Source: an uncultured Prevotellaceae bacterium
GTDB taxonomy: Bacteria > Bacteroidota > Bacteroidia > Bacteroidales > Muribaculaceae
Direction: 5' to 3'
Length of the DNA: 64,000 bases
Assembly (NCBI GenBank): GCA_900318205.1
Contig: ONJS01000002.1
Coordinates: 82,689-146,688 of the forward strand
A program made the position numbers and the translations under genes. Every line of letters begins with the position of its first letter. Within the stretch, counting starts at the first letter, position 1. Below are positions 32,752-42,163 of the stretch, in pieces. The notes beneath the pieces were generated by a model. The model did not search any database. It saw only the letters and a program-made list of their open reading frames with translations, and was not told the origin of the DNA.

Positions 32752-33510
32752 CTAATTCACTTCTTGGTTATCGTTTAGTCTCTGTCTTACCACTTCATAA
32801 ATCATGATGCCAGCTGCTACCGAGACATTGAGAGAATTGATGTGTCCAAATTCGGGAATCATCACCTGGGTATCGCAGAGTTTCATGATTTCGGGCGAAA
32901 TCCCTTTGTCCTCTGCCCCGAGGACGATGGCAACGGGTCCGGTATAGTCGCCCCGAGTGTAAGGCATCCGGCTCTTGTCGCTGGTCCCGACGACCTTAAA
33001 GCCGCTGTCGCGCAGCAGCCTGACGGCGCCGACGAGGTTGTGCTCGCGGCACACGGGCAGGTAGTTGAGTGCTCCAGCCGAAGTCTTGACGGCATCGGCG
33101 TTGGCACTGACGCTCTCGCGGTCGGGGATAACGATGGCACTCACGCCAGCGCACTCGCAGGTGCGTGCCACGGCGCCGAAGTTGCGGACATCGGTCACGC
33201 CGTCGAGCACGACGATGAAGGGGTTCTCCCCGTTGTCGAACAGTTGGGGCACGACATCCTCCAGGCGATAATAGGTGACTGCCGCCATCATCGCCAGCAC
33301 GCCCTGATGGTTGCGTCGCGTGATGCGGTCAATCTTCTGCACGGGGACACGCTGCACGGGGACGTGCAGGGCACGCGCCCTGTCGATGATTTCCTGAGCC
33401 GTCGCGGCATTGAGTGTTTTGCTCAGCAGGATTTTGTCGATGTCCTTGCCGGCATCGATCGCCTCGAGCACGGCATGGATGCCGTAGATGAATTGGTTCT
33501 TGTCTATCAT
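32752..33510 (-). CDS. rlmB: 23S rRNA 2'-O-methyltransferase, RlmB/TrmH family
   Basis: 252 residues, typical RlmB length: N-terminal substrate-binding domain (about 5-80, YGIHAVLEAIDAGKDIDKILL) and SPOUT domain with the three TrmH motifs (VLDGVTDVRNFGAVARTCEC, VAIVLGAEDKGISPEI, IPEFGHINSLNVSVAAGI). RlmB methylates G2251 of 23S rRNA in E. coli; the exact nucleotide here is inferred. It lies 8 nt downstream of recN. Confidence 0.92.
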   Translation of the reverse strand: MIDKNQFIYGIHAVLEAIDAGKDIDKILLSKTLNAATAQEIIDRARALHVPVQRVPVQKIDRITRRNHQGVLAMMAAVTYYRLEDVVPQLFDNGENPFIVVLDGVTDVRNFGAVARTCECAGVSAIVIPDRESVSANADAVKTSAGALNYLPVCREHNLVGAVRLLRDSGFKVVGTSDKSRMPYTRGDYTGPVAIVLGAEDKGISPEIMKLCDTQVMIPEFGHINSLNVSVAAGIMIYEVVRQRLNDNQEVN

Positions 33511-33518
33511 GATCTCGT

Positions 33519-35183
33519 TTATTGATGATTGTGACGTATCAGTGATTTGGCATTTTCTATAGCTGCTTGATTGAGATCCTTGCCGCTCAACATACGGGCA
33601 ATTTCCATCACGTGTTCCTGATTGTCGAGGGTTTCTACCCGGGTGAGGGACTCAACGTCGGTGTCGGTCTTGAAGACGCGCAGATGATGGTCCCCGCTGG
33701 CTGCCACCTGGGGCAGGTGGGTAATGGCGATGACCTGAATGGTCCTTGCGATATCAGCCATCATCTCGCCAATCATGTTGGCAACATCGCCGCTGACGCC
33801 TGTATCCACCTCGTCAAAAATGATGCTGGGCAGACGCATGTGGCGTGCGATGATGGTCTTGATGCACAGCATCACGCGGGAAATCTCGCCACCCGATGCG
33901 GTGTCCTTGACTGGCATGGGGCGCTGATTCTTGTTGAAGGACATCATCAGTTGCACGCTGTCGGTGCCGCTCGGGGTGAGATCGGTCGTGCTGAAGTCCA
34001 CGTCAAAGGCAATATTCTTCATGCCCAGCGGTGTCGCCAACGACAACAGTTCCTTGCCAAAGCGCATGGCGGCGTCGTGACGCTGGCTTGACAGGCGGGA
34101 AGCGATGTCCATTGCTGCTGCACGAGTGGTGGAAACAAGTGCCTTGAGCTCTTGAATGATATCGTCGTTATGCTCAATCTCGCTCAACTGGCGCTCATAG
34201 CTTTGCTGTATCTCGATGAGCTGGTTGACGTCCTGGGCATTGTGCTTGCGCTCCAGGCTGTAGATGTTGTTCAACCGCTCATCAATACGAGCCAGTTCAG
34301 CAGGGTCGTCATTCAACGTGTCAACGATGGCTGCAGTGCTCTGGGCGATGTCCTTGAGGTCAATGATTGCCGTGCGTACACGCCCTGACATTCCCTCGAC
34401 ATCAGTCAGGTTCTTCTCGGCATCCTCGAGGCGTTGGGCGACTTGTGCCAACCGTTCAAGGACGCTGTTCTCCTCACTGTTCAGCTCGCTCTCTACGGTC
34501 CACAGGTCCTCTTTGAGCTCAGTGATGTTGCTCAGGCGGCTCTGCTGGGCCTCCAGCAGCACGTCCTCATCAGGCTGGAGTTGCATCGCCTGCAACTGGT
34601 CCAGCTGGAAGCGGATATAATCCTCGTTGCGCTGCAGCTGTTCCATTTCCCGCTGTGTTTCGTCGAGGCGTTTGACAGCCTCCTTGTATTGCAGGAAAGC
34701 GTGACGGTATTGTTCTAGCAAAGCGGCATTACCGGCAATGCTGTCAAGGATGGAAAGCTGGAATGCGGGCTGCGAAAGCAGCATATTGCTGTGCTGGGAA
34801 TGGATATCAATCAGATGGGTCGCCAGGTCACGAAGCACCGAGAGCGCCACGGGGGTGTCGTTGATGAAGGAGCGCGAACGGCCAGTAGGGGAGAGTTCAC
34901 GCCTGACGAGACACTCACGGTCATCCCAGTCAATGTCATGCTCATTGAAAAAATGCTCCAGACGGTAACCCGTGATGTCAAATGTCGCCTCAACAACTGT
35001 TTTGGAAGAAGTATCCCGTATCGACTTACTGTCGGCACGTTCACCCAGGATGAGTGATAACGCACCCAGGATGATCGATTTACCGGCACCGGTTTCACCA
35101 GTGATAATGGTCAGACCGTCATTAAAACCGATATCAAGCTTGTCGATTAGCGCATAATTAGAGATGTGCAGCTGTTTGATCAT
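33519..35183 (-). CDS. recN: DNA repair protein RecN
   Basis: 554 residues. SMC-like ATPase in double-strand break repair. Walker A GETGAGKS is near residues 29-36, followed by IILGALSLILGERADS. A long coiled-coil region spans the middle (about 150-370), and the signature/Walker B half (SGGEISRVMLCIKTI, PSIIFDEVDTGVSG, ITHLPQVAA) is at 415-510. It belongs to the run dnaN, exonuclease, coaBC, DUF4835, recN, rlmB, all on the minus strand with short gaps. Confidence 0.97.
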   Translation of the reverse strand: MIKQLHISNYALIDKLDIGFNDGLTIITGETGAGKSIILGALSLILGERADSKSIRDTSSKTVVEATFDITGYRLEHFFNEHDIDWDDRECLVRRELSPTGRSRSFINDTPVALSVLRDLATHLIDIHSQHSNMLLSQPAFQLSILDSIAGNAALLEQYRHAFLQYKEAVKRLDETQREMEQLQRNEDYIRFQLDQLQAMQLQPDEDVLLEAQQSRLSNITELKEDLWTVESELNSEENSVLERLAQVAQRLEDAEKNLTDVEGMSGRVRTAIIDLKDIAQSTAAIVDTLNDDPAELARIDERLNNIYSLERKHNAQDVNQLIEIQQSYERQLSEIEHNDDIIQELKALVSTTRAAAMDIASRLSSQRHDAAMRFGKELLSLATPLGMKNIAFDVDFSTTDLTPSGTDSVQLMMSFNKNQRPMPVKDTASGGEISRVMLCIKTIIARHMRLPSIIFDEVDTGVSGDVANMIGEMMADIARTIQVIAITHLPQVAASGDHHLRVFKTDTDVESLTRVETLDNQEHVMEIARMLSGKDLNQAAIENAKSLIRHNHQ

Positions 35184-35200
35184 GGTGTTTCCCGCGGCGG

Positions 35201-36121
35201 TTAATTCTCAGCTTTCTTGATTTGGTCAAGGCGAGTCGTCTCGCTGGGGTAAACCTGATACAGCATCTCATACACTGCCTCCTTCTCGGTCATGTTTGCC
35301 TTGCTGTAGATGTTGATGAGCTCGTCAAGTTTGGCATTCTTGAACATCGTCAGGCAAACGGACATGGGAGCCACCTCATAAATCTTGCCCAGGTTTTCCA
35401 GTGTATGGGTAATTGCCGAACGGCCCTTATCAACCGTCACGACCATCTGGTCCAGGCCCATGCGGTGGTAATCATAGAGAATCTGGCGAATAGGGGAGGT
35501 CTGCGTGTCGGTGAATGAACTGAGGACGGCACTGCGGTTGGTATTGTCTTCAAACGCCTTCCAACCGGTTTCGCCGGCACTTTGTGCGAGTCTCACGACC
35601 TGTGCGGCACGTTCATAGTAGGGATCACCGCCGTTCAGCTCAAACGAGTCAAAATCTACCGCAATAATCATATATGCCCAGAAGTTGAGAATAGCAGTCA
35701 GGTTGTCCTCCATCTGCATCTCGTTGAACACCAGCTGATGACCTGTGTCAAAAACAAAATCCACCTTGTTGTCTTTGTAATTGATCAGCGAGGTCGTATA
35801 GCTGCTGTTGTACACGGGGCGTTGGGACTGAATCTGCAAGTCACCCTTCATCACTCCAGTGGCGTCGTCCCATGAACTGACGGTAAGCATCAGCTTACAA
35901 TAGATCTTTTCATTGGTGCCGAAGGTGGCATTCGTCCACTTCGTCGTGTTCATATAGTCAGTGATGGACTGCTTCAGCTCATTGAAAATGTCCTTGCTGC
36001 CATTGGTGATTTTTTCACTATTGACCTCAACTTCGCAGTTCAGCTCGGTTGCTTCGTCATCGGCAAAGGCAGGCATAAAGCCCACCAATGCCATCAACAG
36101 CATGAAAAATATTTTCTTCAT
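35201..36121 (-). CDS. DUF4835 family secreted protein
   Basis: 306 residues. Signal peptide MKKIFFMLLMALVGFMPAFA. The mature part starts with ELNCEVEVNSEKI, then LKQSITDYMNTTKWTN, and carries YDSFELNGGDPYYERA-like words typical of DUF4835, a Bacteroidetes-only family usually encoded between coaBC and recN, as here. Function unknown. The start overlaps the coaBC stop by 4 nt, so translation is probably coupled. Confidence 0.9.
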   Translation of the reverse strand: MKKIFFMLLMALVGFMPAFADDEATELNCEVEVNSEKITNGSKDIFNELKQSITDYMNTTKWTNATFGTNEKIYCKLMLTVSSWDDATGVMKGDLQIQSQRPVYNSSYTTSLINYKDNKVDFVFDTGHQLVFNEMQMEDNLTAILNFWAYMIIAVDFDSFELNGGDPYYERAAQVVRLAQSAGETGWKAFEDNTNRSAVLSSFTDTQTSPIRQILYDYHRMGLDQMVVTVDKGRSAITHTLENLGKIYEVAPMSVCLTMFKNAKLDELINIYSKANMTEKEAVYEMLYQVYPSETTRLDQIKKAEN

Positions 36122-37326
36122 TGTTTTGACAGGTACTTGTGTAAAACATCAACTATGTCATGTGCCACGGCACGCTTTGACTTACATTCACCCTCGATGG
36201 TTTGGCCATCGTCGGTGAAAATGGTTACCTTGTTGGTATCGACCTGAAAACCGGCATTCTTGTCACGCAATGAGTTCATAACGATGAAATTCAAGTTTTT
36301 ACGGTCCAATTTTCCTTGAGCGTTGACATTTTCATTGTCGGTTTCCAGTGCAAATCCCACACTCACCTGGTCCTTACGTTTCTTTTCGCCGACGGCGCGT
36401 GCGATGTCAGGATTTGGAGTGAGGTGCAATACCGGGGCTGCGTCTTTCTCACGCTTGATTTTCTTTTCTGCGACATTCTCGATCCTGTAATCGGCAACTG
36501 CGGCACACAGGATAATGGCATCGTTTTGGGGCAAAGCCTGCATCACGGCATCGTACATCTCGACTGCCGAAACAACATCAATGCGATGAATGTTGCTGTT
36601 TTCCGTCTTTAGGGAGACAGGTCCGGCAACCAGGGTCACTTCTGCACCACGGGCAGCACATTCCTCGGCAAGGGCAAAGCCCATTTTCCCGGAAGAGAAA
36701 TTACTGATGTAGCGCACCGGGTCAATCTTCTCGACTGTGGGGCCAGCAGTAATCATTACCCGTTTTCCCTGCAGGTCTTCACCAGTCGAGAAATACTCGT
36801 CAAGCGCCTTGACGATGTTCTCAGGTTCTTCCATGCGCCCTTTGCCAATCAGGTGGCTGGCAAGTTCACCCTCGGCAGGTTCAATGATATGGTTGCCGTA
36901 GCTGCGCAACAATTCAAGATTGCGCACCGTGCTGGGATGACGCATCATGTCCAAATCCATTGCCGGAGCGACAAACACGGGAGCCTTGGCCGACAGGTAA
37001 GTCGTTACCAGCATATTGTCGGCAACGCCATGGGCCATCTTACCGATGGTTGATGCCGTAGCAGGAGCAATAATCAGCGCATCGGCCCACAGCCCCAAAT
37101 CGACATGACTATTCCACTGACCCGTGTTGGCTGTGAAAAACTCGCTGATGACAGGTTTGCCGCTAAGTGTTGACAACGTCAATGGTTGGATGAATTGCTT
37201 GGCATTGGGAGTCATGATGACTTGCACCTCGGCGCCCGCCTTGACGAGCAGGCGAGTGAGTGTGGCACACTTGTAGGCCGCGATGCCACCGGTGATGCCC
37301 AGAATGATATGCTTGCCTTTCAACAT
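36118..37326 (-). CDS. coaBC: Bifunctional phosphopantothenoylcysteine decarboxylase/synthetase
   Basis: 402 residues. The N-terminal CoaC flavoprotein (LGITGGIAAYKCATLTRLL, NSHVDLGLWADALIIAPATA with the catalytic histidine, PAMDLDMMRHP) decarboxylates phosphopantothenoylcysteine. The C-terminal CoaB part (MITAGPTVEKIDPVRYISNFSSGKMG, KIKREK, VGFALETDN) makes it from phosphopantothenate and cysteine. These are consecutive steps of coenzyme A synthesis. The gap upstream, to the exonuclease gene, is filled by a leader repeat. Confidence 0.97.
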   Translation of the reverse strand: MLKGKHIILGITGGIAAYKCATLTRLLVKAGAEVQVIMTPNAKQFIQPLTLSTLSGKPVISEFFTANTGQWNSHVDLGLWADALIIAPATASTIGKMAHGVADNMLVTTYLSAKAPVFVAPAMDLDMMRHPSTVRNLELLRSYGNHIIEPAEGELASHLIGKGRMEEPENIVKALDEYFSTGEDLQGKRVMITAGPTVEKIDPVRYISNFSSGKMGFALAEECAARGAEVTLVAGPVSLKTENSNIHRIDVVSAVEMYDAVMQALPQNDAIILCAAVADYRIENVAEKKIKREKDAAPVLHLTPNPDIARAVGEKKRKDQVSVGFALETDNENVNAQGKLDRKNLNFIVMNSLRDKNAGFQVDTNKVTIFTDDGQTIEGECKSKRAVAHDIVDVLHKYLSKQ

Positions 37327-37440
37327 GTCAGTTTGAAGTTTTCAGTTTTCAGTTGTCAGTTTTTAGTTGTCAGTTGTCAGAAAGCAGATGCTTCTTTAAA
37401 CATTAAACTTTAAACATTAACCTGCGAGCGCCAGCTCGCA
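37327..37440 (-). repeat. Leader repeat copy, fills gap between the exonuclease gene and coaBC
   Basis: On the minus strand it begins at the base after the exonuclease TAA: TGCGAGCTGGCGCTCGCAGG, TTAATGTTTAAAGTTTAATG, GAAGCATCTGCTTTCTGACA, ACTGACAACTAAAAACTGAC, AACTGAAAACTG, ending at the coaBC ATG. Confidence 0.88.
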
Positions 37441-38223
37441 TTATCGTTTCTTGTACTGGATGTAGAGTTTGGTGATGACCTGCTTGGTGTTCTCGGCAAA
37501 GTCACTCTTCATCATCCAGTCATAGTAACCCAAATCGAGTTTGGTAAACACGTCTTCTACGGTTTTGCCCTTGTGCTTGCCGAAGTTGAAGACGGGAACC
37601 TTCTGCTCGTTATAGATGATACGGCCTGCCAAATCCACGTTACGGTTGTGGGAAGAGTATTGTGACAGGTAGTCAACATCGTTCTTCAGCGGTTCAGCGT
37701 CATTGGCATAGTGATCCAACTGAGCCTTCAGGACCTCGAGTGTCGTCTTGGCATCATCGGCTGCTGAGTGGTGATTGTCCATGGGATGTCCGCAGTAGAA
37801 GATACAGGCTGCCTCCAGGTCGCGTTTCTCACGCTTGTGGTAGATGGTCTGCACATCGATGAACTTGTGCTGCGACGGATCAAAACTGATGCCTGCCTTG
37901 CTCAGTTCCTGAGCCAGCAAGGGTATGTCAAAATGATTGCTGTTAAAGCCAGCAATGTCACAGCCTTCAAACACACGGGCAATATCGTGGGCACGTTCTT
38001 TGAAGGTGGGTTCGTTCACCAGGTCTTCATTGGTGATGTGATGGACATCAATGGCCTGCTGGGGAATCACCTTCTCGGGATTGAAACGATAAGTCTTGCT
38101 CTCTTCACGACCATCGGGATAGACCTTGACATAGGACAACTCGATGATGCGGTCCTCGGTGATATTGAGGCCGGTGGATTCCAGGTCAAAGACCACCAGA
38201 GGACGATTCAAGTTCAGTTTCAT
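37441..38223 (-). CDS. DnaQ-like 3'-5' exonuclease
   Basis: 260 residues. DEDDh exonuclease domain in the first 175 residues: VFDLESTGL (Asp, Glu), GFNSNHFDIPLL (Asp) and HHSAADDAKTT (His, Asp). The C-terminal 80 residues (PVFNFGKHKGKTVEDVF, YDWMMKSDFAENTKQV) match the extra domain seen in Bacteroidetes homologues. It could proofread or act in repair. Its position directly after dnaN fits a link with replication, but the partner polymerase is not shown by the sequence. Confidence 0.94.
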   Translation of the reverse strand: MKLNLNRPLVVFDLESTGLNITEDRIIELSYVKVYPDGREESKTYRFNPEKVIPQQAIDVHHITNEDLVNEPTFKERAHDIARVFEGCDIAGFNSNHFDIPLLAQELSKAGISFDPSQHKFIDVQTIYHKREKRDLEAACIFYCGHPMDNHHSAADDAKTTLEVLKAQLDHYANDAEPLKNDVDYLSQYSSHNRNVDLAGRIIYNEQKVPVFNFGKHKGKTVEDVFTKLDLGYYDWMMKSDFAENTKQVITKLYIQYKKR

Positions 38224-38348
38224 TTTTTCAGTTTTCAGTTGACAGTTTTCAGTTGTCAGAAAGCGGATGCTTCTTTAAACATTAAACTTTAAACTCTAAA
38301 CTGCTCGCACAGCGAGCATATAACCACTAATCTGCGAGCTTGCTCGCA
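38224..38348 (-). repeat. Leader repeat copy, fills gap between dnaN and the exonuclease gene
   Basis: On the minus strand it begins at the base after the dnaN TAA: TGCGAGCAAGCTCGCAGATT, GCTCGCTGTGCGAGC, TTTAAAGTTTAATGTTTAAAG, GAAGCATCCGCTTTCTGACA, ACTGAAAACTGTCAACTGAA, ending at the exonuclease ATG. Confidence 0.88.
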
Positions 38349-39467
38349 TTAAATCATCATTGGCATCTGCAGCACGATGAGGTCCTCACCAGCCTTCTGT
38401 TCGCTGGGAACAAACACGCCGGCACGGGCAGGATCGAGCAACTTGAGGTAAACACCGTCACAATCGATGTTGTTGACCACGTCAATGACATCAGCGCTCT
38501 TGAAGCCGATGTTCATGGGCTCGCCATTGTACTCACAGGCGATGGTCTCCTCGGCAGCAGTAGAGTGGTCAACGTCCTGAGAGGTAACGACTACCTCGGT
38601 GGGACGCAGGTCCAGACGAACGAGGCCACCCACGTTGGCAAACACAGCCACACGGCGCACGGCATTGAGCAGCGTCTGGCGTTCTACAGCCATGGTGTAG
38701 GGATTGTCCTCGGGAATTACCGAGTTATAATTGGGGTAACGGCCGTTGATGAAGCGGCAAGACAGCTGAAAATCGGCGTTCTCAAAGGTTGCACTGCTCT
38801 CGTCAACGGTGATATTGACGTTCTCCTCGCTGTTAGCGTCGATAATTGATGCGAGAATCGAAGCGGGCTTGGCGGGCAAAATGAAGGAACGCTCAAAGTC
38901 GGGCTTCACATCGGTCTGACGGAAACGCACCAGCTTGTGGGAGTCACTGGCAACATACACGATCATGTCGGGCTTGATGTCCCAGAAGATACCGGTGAAC
39001 TGCGGGTGCATGTCATCGTTACCCACGGCGAAGAGCGTGTGGCCGATGCCCGATGCAATGCTCTTGGCGGGCAGGGAGAACTGCTGCACCTCATTGGCGG
39101 TGGCAGCCTTCTCGGGATACTCGTCGCCATTGAGGGCTACAGCATCATAATAACCGTTTACATAGCTTACCTTAACGGCGAGCGTCTCATCATTGATCTC
39201 AAAGGTGAGTCCCGTGTCGGGCAATTCCTTCAAGGAGTTGATGGTGCGCTTCACGTCGAGGGCGAATTTTCCACTACCTTCCACATTCTGCACCTCAATG
39301 TTGGTGGTCAGGCGCGTTTCCATGTCACTGCCTGTTACCACAATGCGGTCGCTCTGCAGTTCAAACAGGAAGTTGTCGAGAATGGCATAGGCATTCTTGC
39401 TGCTAACCACTTTGCTCACAGCATTCAAGCGGGTGAGCAACAATTTACTTTGGACGTTGAATTTCAT
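38349..39467 (-). CDS. dnaN: DNA polymerase III sliding clamp, beta subunit
   Basis: 372 residues, the normal beta-clamp length, built as three similar domains that form a ring as a dimer and tether the replicative polymerase to DNA. Recognisable words: MKFNVQSKLLLTRLNAVSKVVSSKNAYAILDNFLF at the start, the HPQFTGIFWDI and ASDSHKLVR region in domain 2, and SCRFINGRYPNYNSVIP. The last residues (IVLQMPMMI) replace the usual MPMRL end. It has its own -7 box 54 nt upstream. Confidence 0.97.
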   Translation of the reverse strand: MKFNVQSKLLLTRLNAVSKVVSSKNAYAILDNFLFELQSDRIVVTGSDMETRLTTNIEVQNVEGSGKFALDVKRTINSLKELPDTGLTFEINDETLAVKVSYVNGYYDAVALNGDEYPEKAATANEVQQFSLPAKSIASGIGHTLFAVGNDDMHPQFTGIFWDIKPDMIVYVASDSHKLVRFRQTDVKPDFERSFILPAKPASILASIIDANSEENVNITVDESSATFENADFQLSCRFINGRYPNYNSVIPEDNPYTMAVERQTLLNAVRRVAVFANVGGLVRLDLRPTEVVVTSQDVDHSTAAEETIACEYNGEPMNIGFKSADVIDVVNNIDCDGVYLKLLDPARAGVFVPSEQKAGEDLIVLQMPMMI

Positions 39468-39520
39468 ACAATTATGTACCTTAATATCGTTATTAATTTT
39501 TTGCTCTATTATTTAACCTA

Positions 39521-39528
39521 CAAAGATA
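39521..39528 (-). promoter_or_regulatory. -7 promoter element of dnaN
   Basis: Minus strand TATCTTTG, perfect TAnnTTTG, about 54 nt before the ATG. A TTTG lies 12 nt upstream, too close for a standard -33. Confidence 0.6.
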
Positions 39529-39583
39529 GTCATTTTTTCTCAAATAAAAACAGATATACCCGACGTTGTTAATAAAAAAACGA

Positions 39584-39619
39584 AAAAAAACGCTATCAAT
39601 TGCCTTGATAACGCTTTTT
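39584..39619 (-). terminator. Terminator of the Omp28-like/dockerin gene
   Basis: Minus strand: AAAAAGCGTTATCAA, loop GGCAA, TTGATAGCG, then eight T. The stem includes two G-U pairs. Confidence 0.75.
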
Positions 39620-39645
39620 AAGGATTTAATTGCTCAACTGTGTGG

Positions 39646-40707
39646 TCACTCAGTTTGGCTCAATAGCATGTTAATCAGTGCCACCACATCATCGATGTTC
39701 ACTTTTCCATCGTTGTCAACGTCGGCATTTTCCATGTTGACAAGAGTGGCATCACGGTACAGCAGATAATTGATAAGGGCAGTCGCATCATCGATACTTA
39801 ACTTACCGTCATCATTCACGTCACCGTACATAACAGTATGGTAGTCATTGATAAAGCATCTATTGGCGTTTACAGCTCGGTCATTAGCCTTATTGACAAT
39901 CACAGCAATCACGTGCAGGTTGTCCTTGTTCTGGATGAGCGAGGGCTTAGGCAGGCTACTGAGCGTAAAACTATAGTGATAGCTGTAATCATTATAGGCA
40001 ACAATCTCTGACGGCAGGCTGCCGGTTGCGACACCGCTTGTGCCGATGATCACATCGTTAAAGTGGTAGCCAGAGACAACTTCAGGTTTAGTTACCCACG
40101 GCCCAAGATACGGATCGCTGGAATAATAAGTAGTGCCACTATAATAATTCTTTTGATTCCATGAAGAGCCGCTACCGTACAGGTCATCGGCAACGAGCAT
40201 GACTTCAATGGCATAATTGGCACTTTGCTCATCAATGGTGAAATAGCAGGTCACATCCACATCAATGGCCGTCTTCTCGTCACTGGTCCACTGGGCTGTC
40301 ACGGCGGCATCGGCATTCACAGCAATGGCGGCATATTGTTCCATATCGTTGACAATGCCAGCCGAATAGCCACTAAAGCCATAGAACGGATCAACTTCGC
40401 GAGACCTCTCGATAAATGCGGTTGGATATCCCCAGAAACTGCTGGGGAAATCATTAGTGTACATGATCTCCATGGGATCATCATTGTGGTACGCAACGCC
40501 GATGAATTCGTCGCCAAATCGCTGCCTTAGCAGCTCCATGCCGACAAGGCCACGGACACACCATCCACACCACGTGCCAGTATATTCCTCTATTAGAGGC
40601 CGATGAACAGGAACCCTGTCAACATTGACATCCTGGGCTGATGTTCCAAAAGCCATCAGTACTGCAGCGATGGCCATCAAAGGTTTAGAATTTCTCATCA
40701 TATTCAT
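39646..40707 (-). CDS. Secreted Omp28/thioredoxin-fold protein with C-terminal dockerin
   Basis: 353 residues. Signal peptide ending near FGTSA. Residues about 35-150 look like a thioredoxin-type fold with active-site C47-G-W-C50 in EYTGTWCGWCVRG, typical of Omp28-related proteins of Bacteroidetes. A beta-rich middle region follows, and residues about 295-353 are a dockerin pair (DVNDDGKLSIDDATALINYL, DVDNDGKVNIDDVVALINML). The CxxC suggests disulfide exchange or redox protection outside the cytoplasm. A dockerin on such a protein is unusual. It appears to be transcribed alone. Confidence 0.85.
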   Translation of the reverse strand: MNMMRNSKPLMAIAAVLMAFGTSAQDVNVDRVPVHRPLIEEYTGTWCGWCVRGLVGMELLRQRFGDEFIGVAYHNDDPMEIMYTNDFPSSFWGYPTAFIERSREVDPFYGFSGYSAGIVNDMEQYAAIAVNADAAVTAQWTSDEKTAIDVDVTCYFTIDEQSANYAIEVMLVADDLYGSGSSWNQKNYYSGTTYYSSDPYLGPWVTKPEVVSGYHFNDVIIGTSGVATGSLPSEIVAYNDYSYHYSFTLSSLPKPSLIQNKDNLHVIAVIVNKANDRAVNANRCFINDYHTVMYGDVNDDGKLSIDDATALINYLLYRDATLVNMENADVDNDGKVNIDDVVALINMLLSQTE

Positions 40708-40752
40708 CGCAGATTAGTGATTAAAGAGTCAAGTGTTCTCGTCCTTTTCGTT

Positions 40753-40801
40753 AAAAAGCAGCAAGCGCCGGAAGGTGTTACAGGAACCACCCGGCGCTTG
40801 C
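40753..40801 (-). terminator. Terminator of the DUF1015 gene
   Basis: Perfect 11-bp stem (GCAAGCGCCGG and complement) around a 19-nt loop; on the minus strand it is followed by TGCTTTTT. Confidence 0.85.
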
Positions 40802-40844
40802 GTGGGAGCGAGCTTAATAGAAGCTCAATACCTTGCCAGCCTGA

Positions 40845-42089
40845 TTAGTCCAGCTTGTGGATAATCAAGCCCGAGCGCAGCTTGGGCTCAAACCAAGTGG
40901 CCTTGGGAGGCATGATCTTGCCGCTGTCGGCGATGTCGATGATCTGCTTCATGGTGACGGGGTAGAGGGCGAGCGCCATCTTCATCTCACCACTGTCCAC
41001 GCGCTGCTTCAATTCGCCCAGGCCGCGGATACCGCCCACGAAGTCGATGCGCTTGTCGGTACGCAGGTCGGTAATGCCCAGGATGTCGCGCAGGATGTAG
41101 TCGCTCGAGATGGTCACGTCGAGCACGCCGATGGGATCGTTGTCATCATAGGTGCCTTCCTTGGCAGTCAAGGAGTACCACTTGCCACCCAGGTAGAGGG
41201 AGAAGTTGTGGAGCTTGGCGGGATGGTAGATTTCGGTGCCCTTATCCTCGACGATGAACTTGTCGCCCAGCTTCTCGAGGAACTGCTCCTCTGTGTTGCC
41301 GTTCAGGTCCACTACCACGCGGTTGTAGTCCATCACCTTGAGGTGAGACTGGGGGAAGCAGACAGCCAACAGGTAGTTGTACTCCTCGGTGCCGTTGTGG
41401 TTGGGATCAGCCTTGGCTTTCTCCTCGCCTACGTGAGCGGCAGCGGCGGTGCGGTGGTGACCGTCGGCGATGTAGAGATAAGGAATCTCACTGAATGCAC
41501 GGGTGATGGTCTCGATGGTCTCCTTATCCTTGATGACCCACAGGGTGTGGCCGATACCGTCCTCGCTCACGAAGTCATATTCGGGCTCGGTCTGGGCGGT
41601 ACGGGTGAGGATGTCCTGCAGCACCTTGTTGTCGGGGAATGCCAGGAACACCGGCTCGATGTTGGCGTTATTGATTTCGATGTGGTGCATGCGGTCAGCT
41701 TCCTTCTCACGACGGGTAAGCTCATGCTTCTTGATGCGTCCAGTGAGGTAATCCTCAACGCTGGCGCCTACCACAAATCCGTATTGGGTGCGGCCATCCA
41801 TGGTCTGAGCATAGATGTAGTAGCAGTCCTGCTGATCCTGTACGAGCCAGCCCTTGTCCTGGAACTTCTTGAAGTTCTCAACGGCCTTGTCATAGACCTT
41901 GGGCTCATGCTCACCGGTGCCGGGTTCGAAGTCGATTTCGGGCTTAATGATGTGATACAGAGACATCTCGTTGTCGCCAGCCTCGGCGCGGGCCTCTTCA
42001 CTGGAGAGGACATCGTAGGGCTTGGAAGCTACTTTTTCTACATACTCTTTGGGCGGTCTCACGCCACGGAACGGTTTTACTTTAGCCAT
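40845..42089 (-). CDS. DUF1015 family protein
   Basis: 414 residues. Starts with MAKVKPFRGVRPP and carries the family words KPYDVLSSEEA, YHIIKPEID, YIADGHHRTAAA and the late AGFMMPPKSTWFEPK-like end (here GKIMPPKATWFEPKL). The conserved ADGHHR motif recalls ParB-like nucleases, but no activity has been proven for this family. It is cytoplasmic. It follows the fur gene by 74 nt on the same strand, with no promoter evident between them. Confidence 0.92.
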   Translation of the reverse strand: MAKVKPFRGVRPPKEYVEKVASKPYDVLSSEEARAEAGDNEMSLYHIIKPEIDFEPGTGEHEPKVYDKAVENFKKFQDKGWLVQDQQDCYYIYAQTMDGRTQYGFVVGASVEDYLTGRIKKHELTRREKEADRMHHIEINNANIEPVFLAFPDNKVLQDILTRTAQTEPEYDFVSEDGIGHTLWVIKDKETIETITRAFSEIPYLYIADGHHRTAAAAHVGEEKAKADPNHNGTEEYNYLLAVCFPQSHLKVMDYNRVVVDLNGNTEEQFLEKLGDKFIVEDKGTEIYHPAKLHNFSLYLGGKWYSLTAKEGTYDDNDPIGVLDVTISSDYILRDILGITDLRTDKRIDFVGGIRGLGELKQRVDSGEMKMALALYPVTMKQIIDIADSGKIMPPKATWFEPKLRSGLIIHKLD

Positions 42090-42163
42090 GATAAATTAAC
42101 GGTTTTAAATAAAGTGTTAATAGATTTTGTTGAATGTTTATTATTGATGTATTATACTGATTG

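Noticed and set aside
38349-39467. Replication origin next to dnaN
   Set aside because: The DNA around dnaN has no cluster of DnaA-box-like motifs and no dnaA gene; the better candidate is at 63661-63993.
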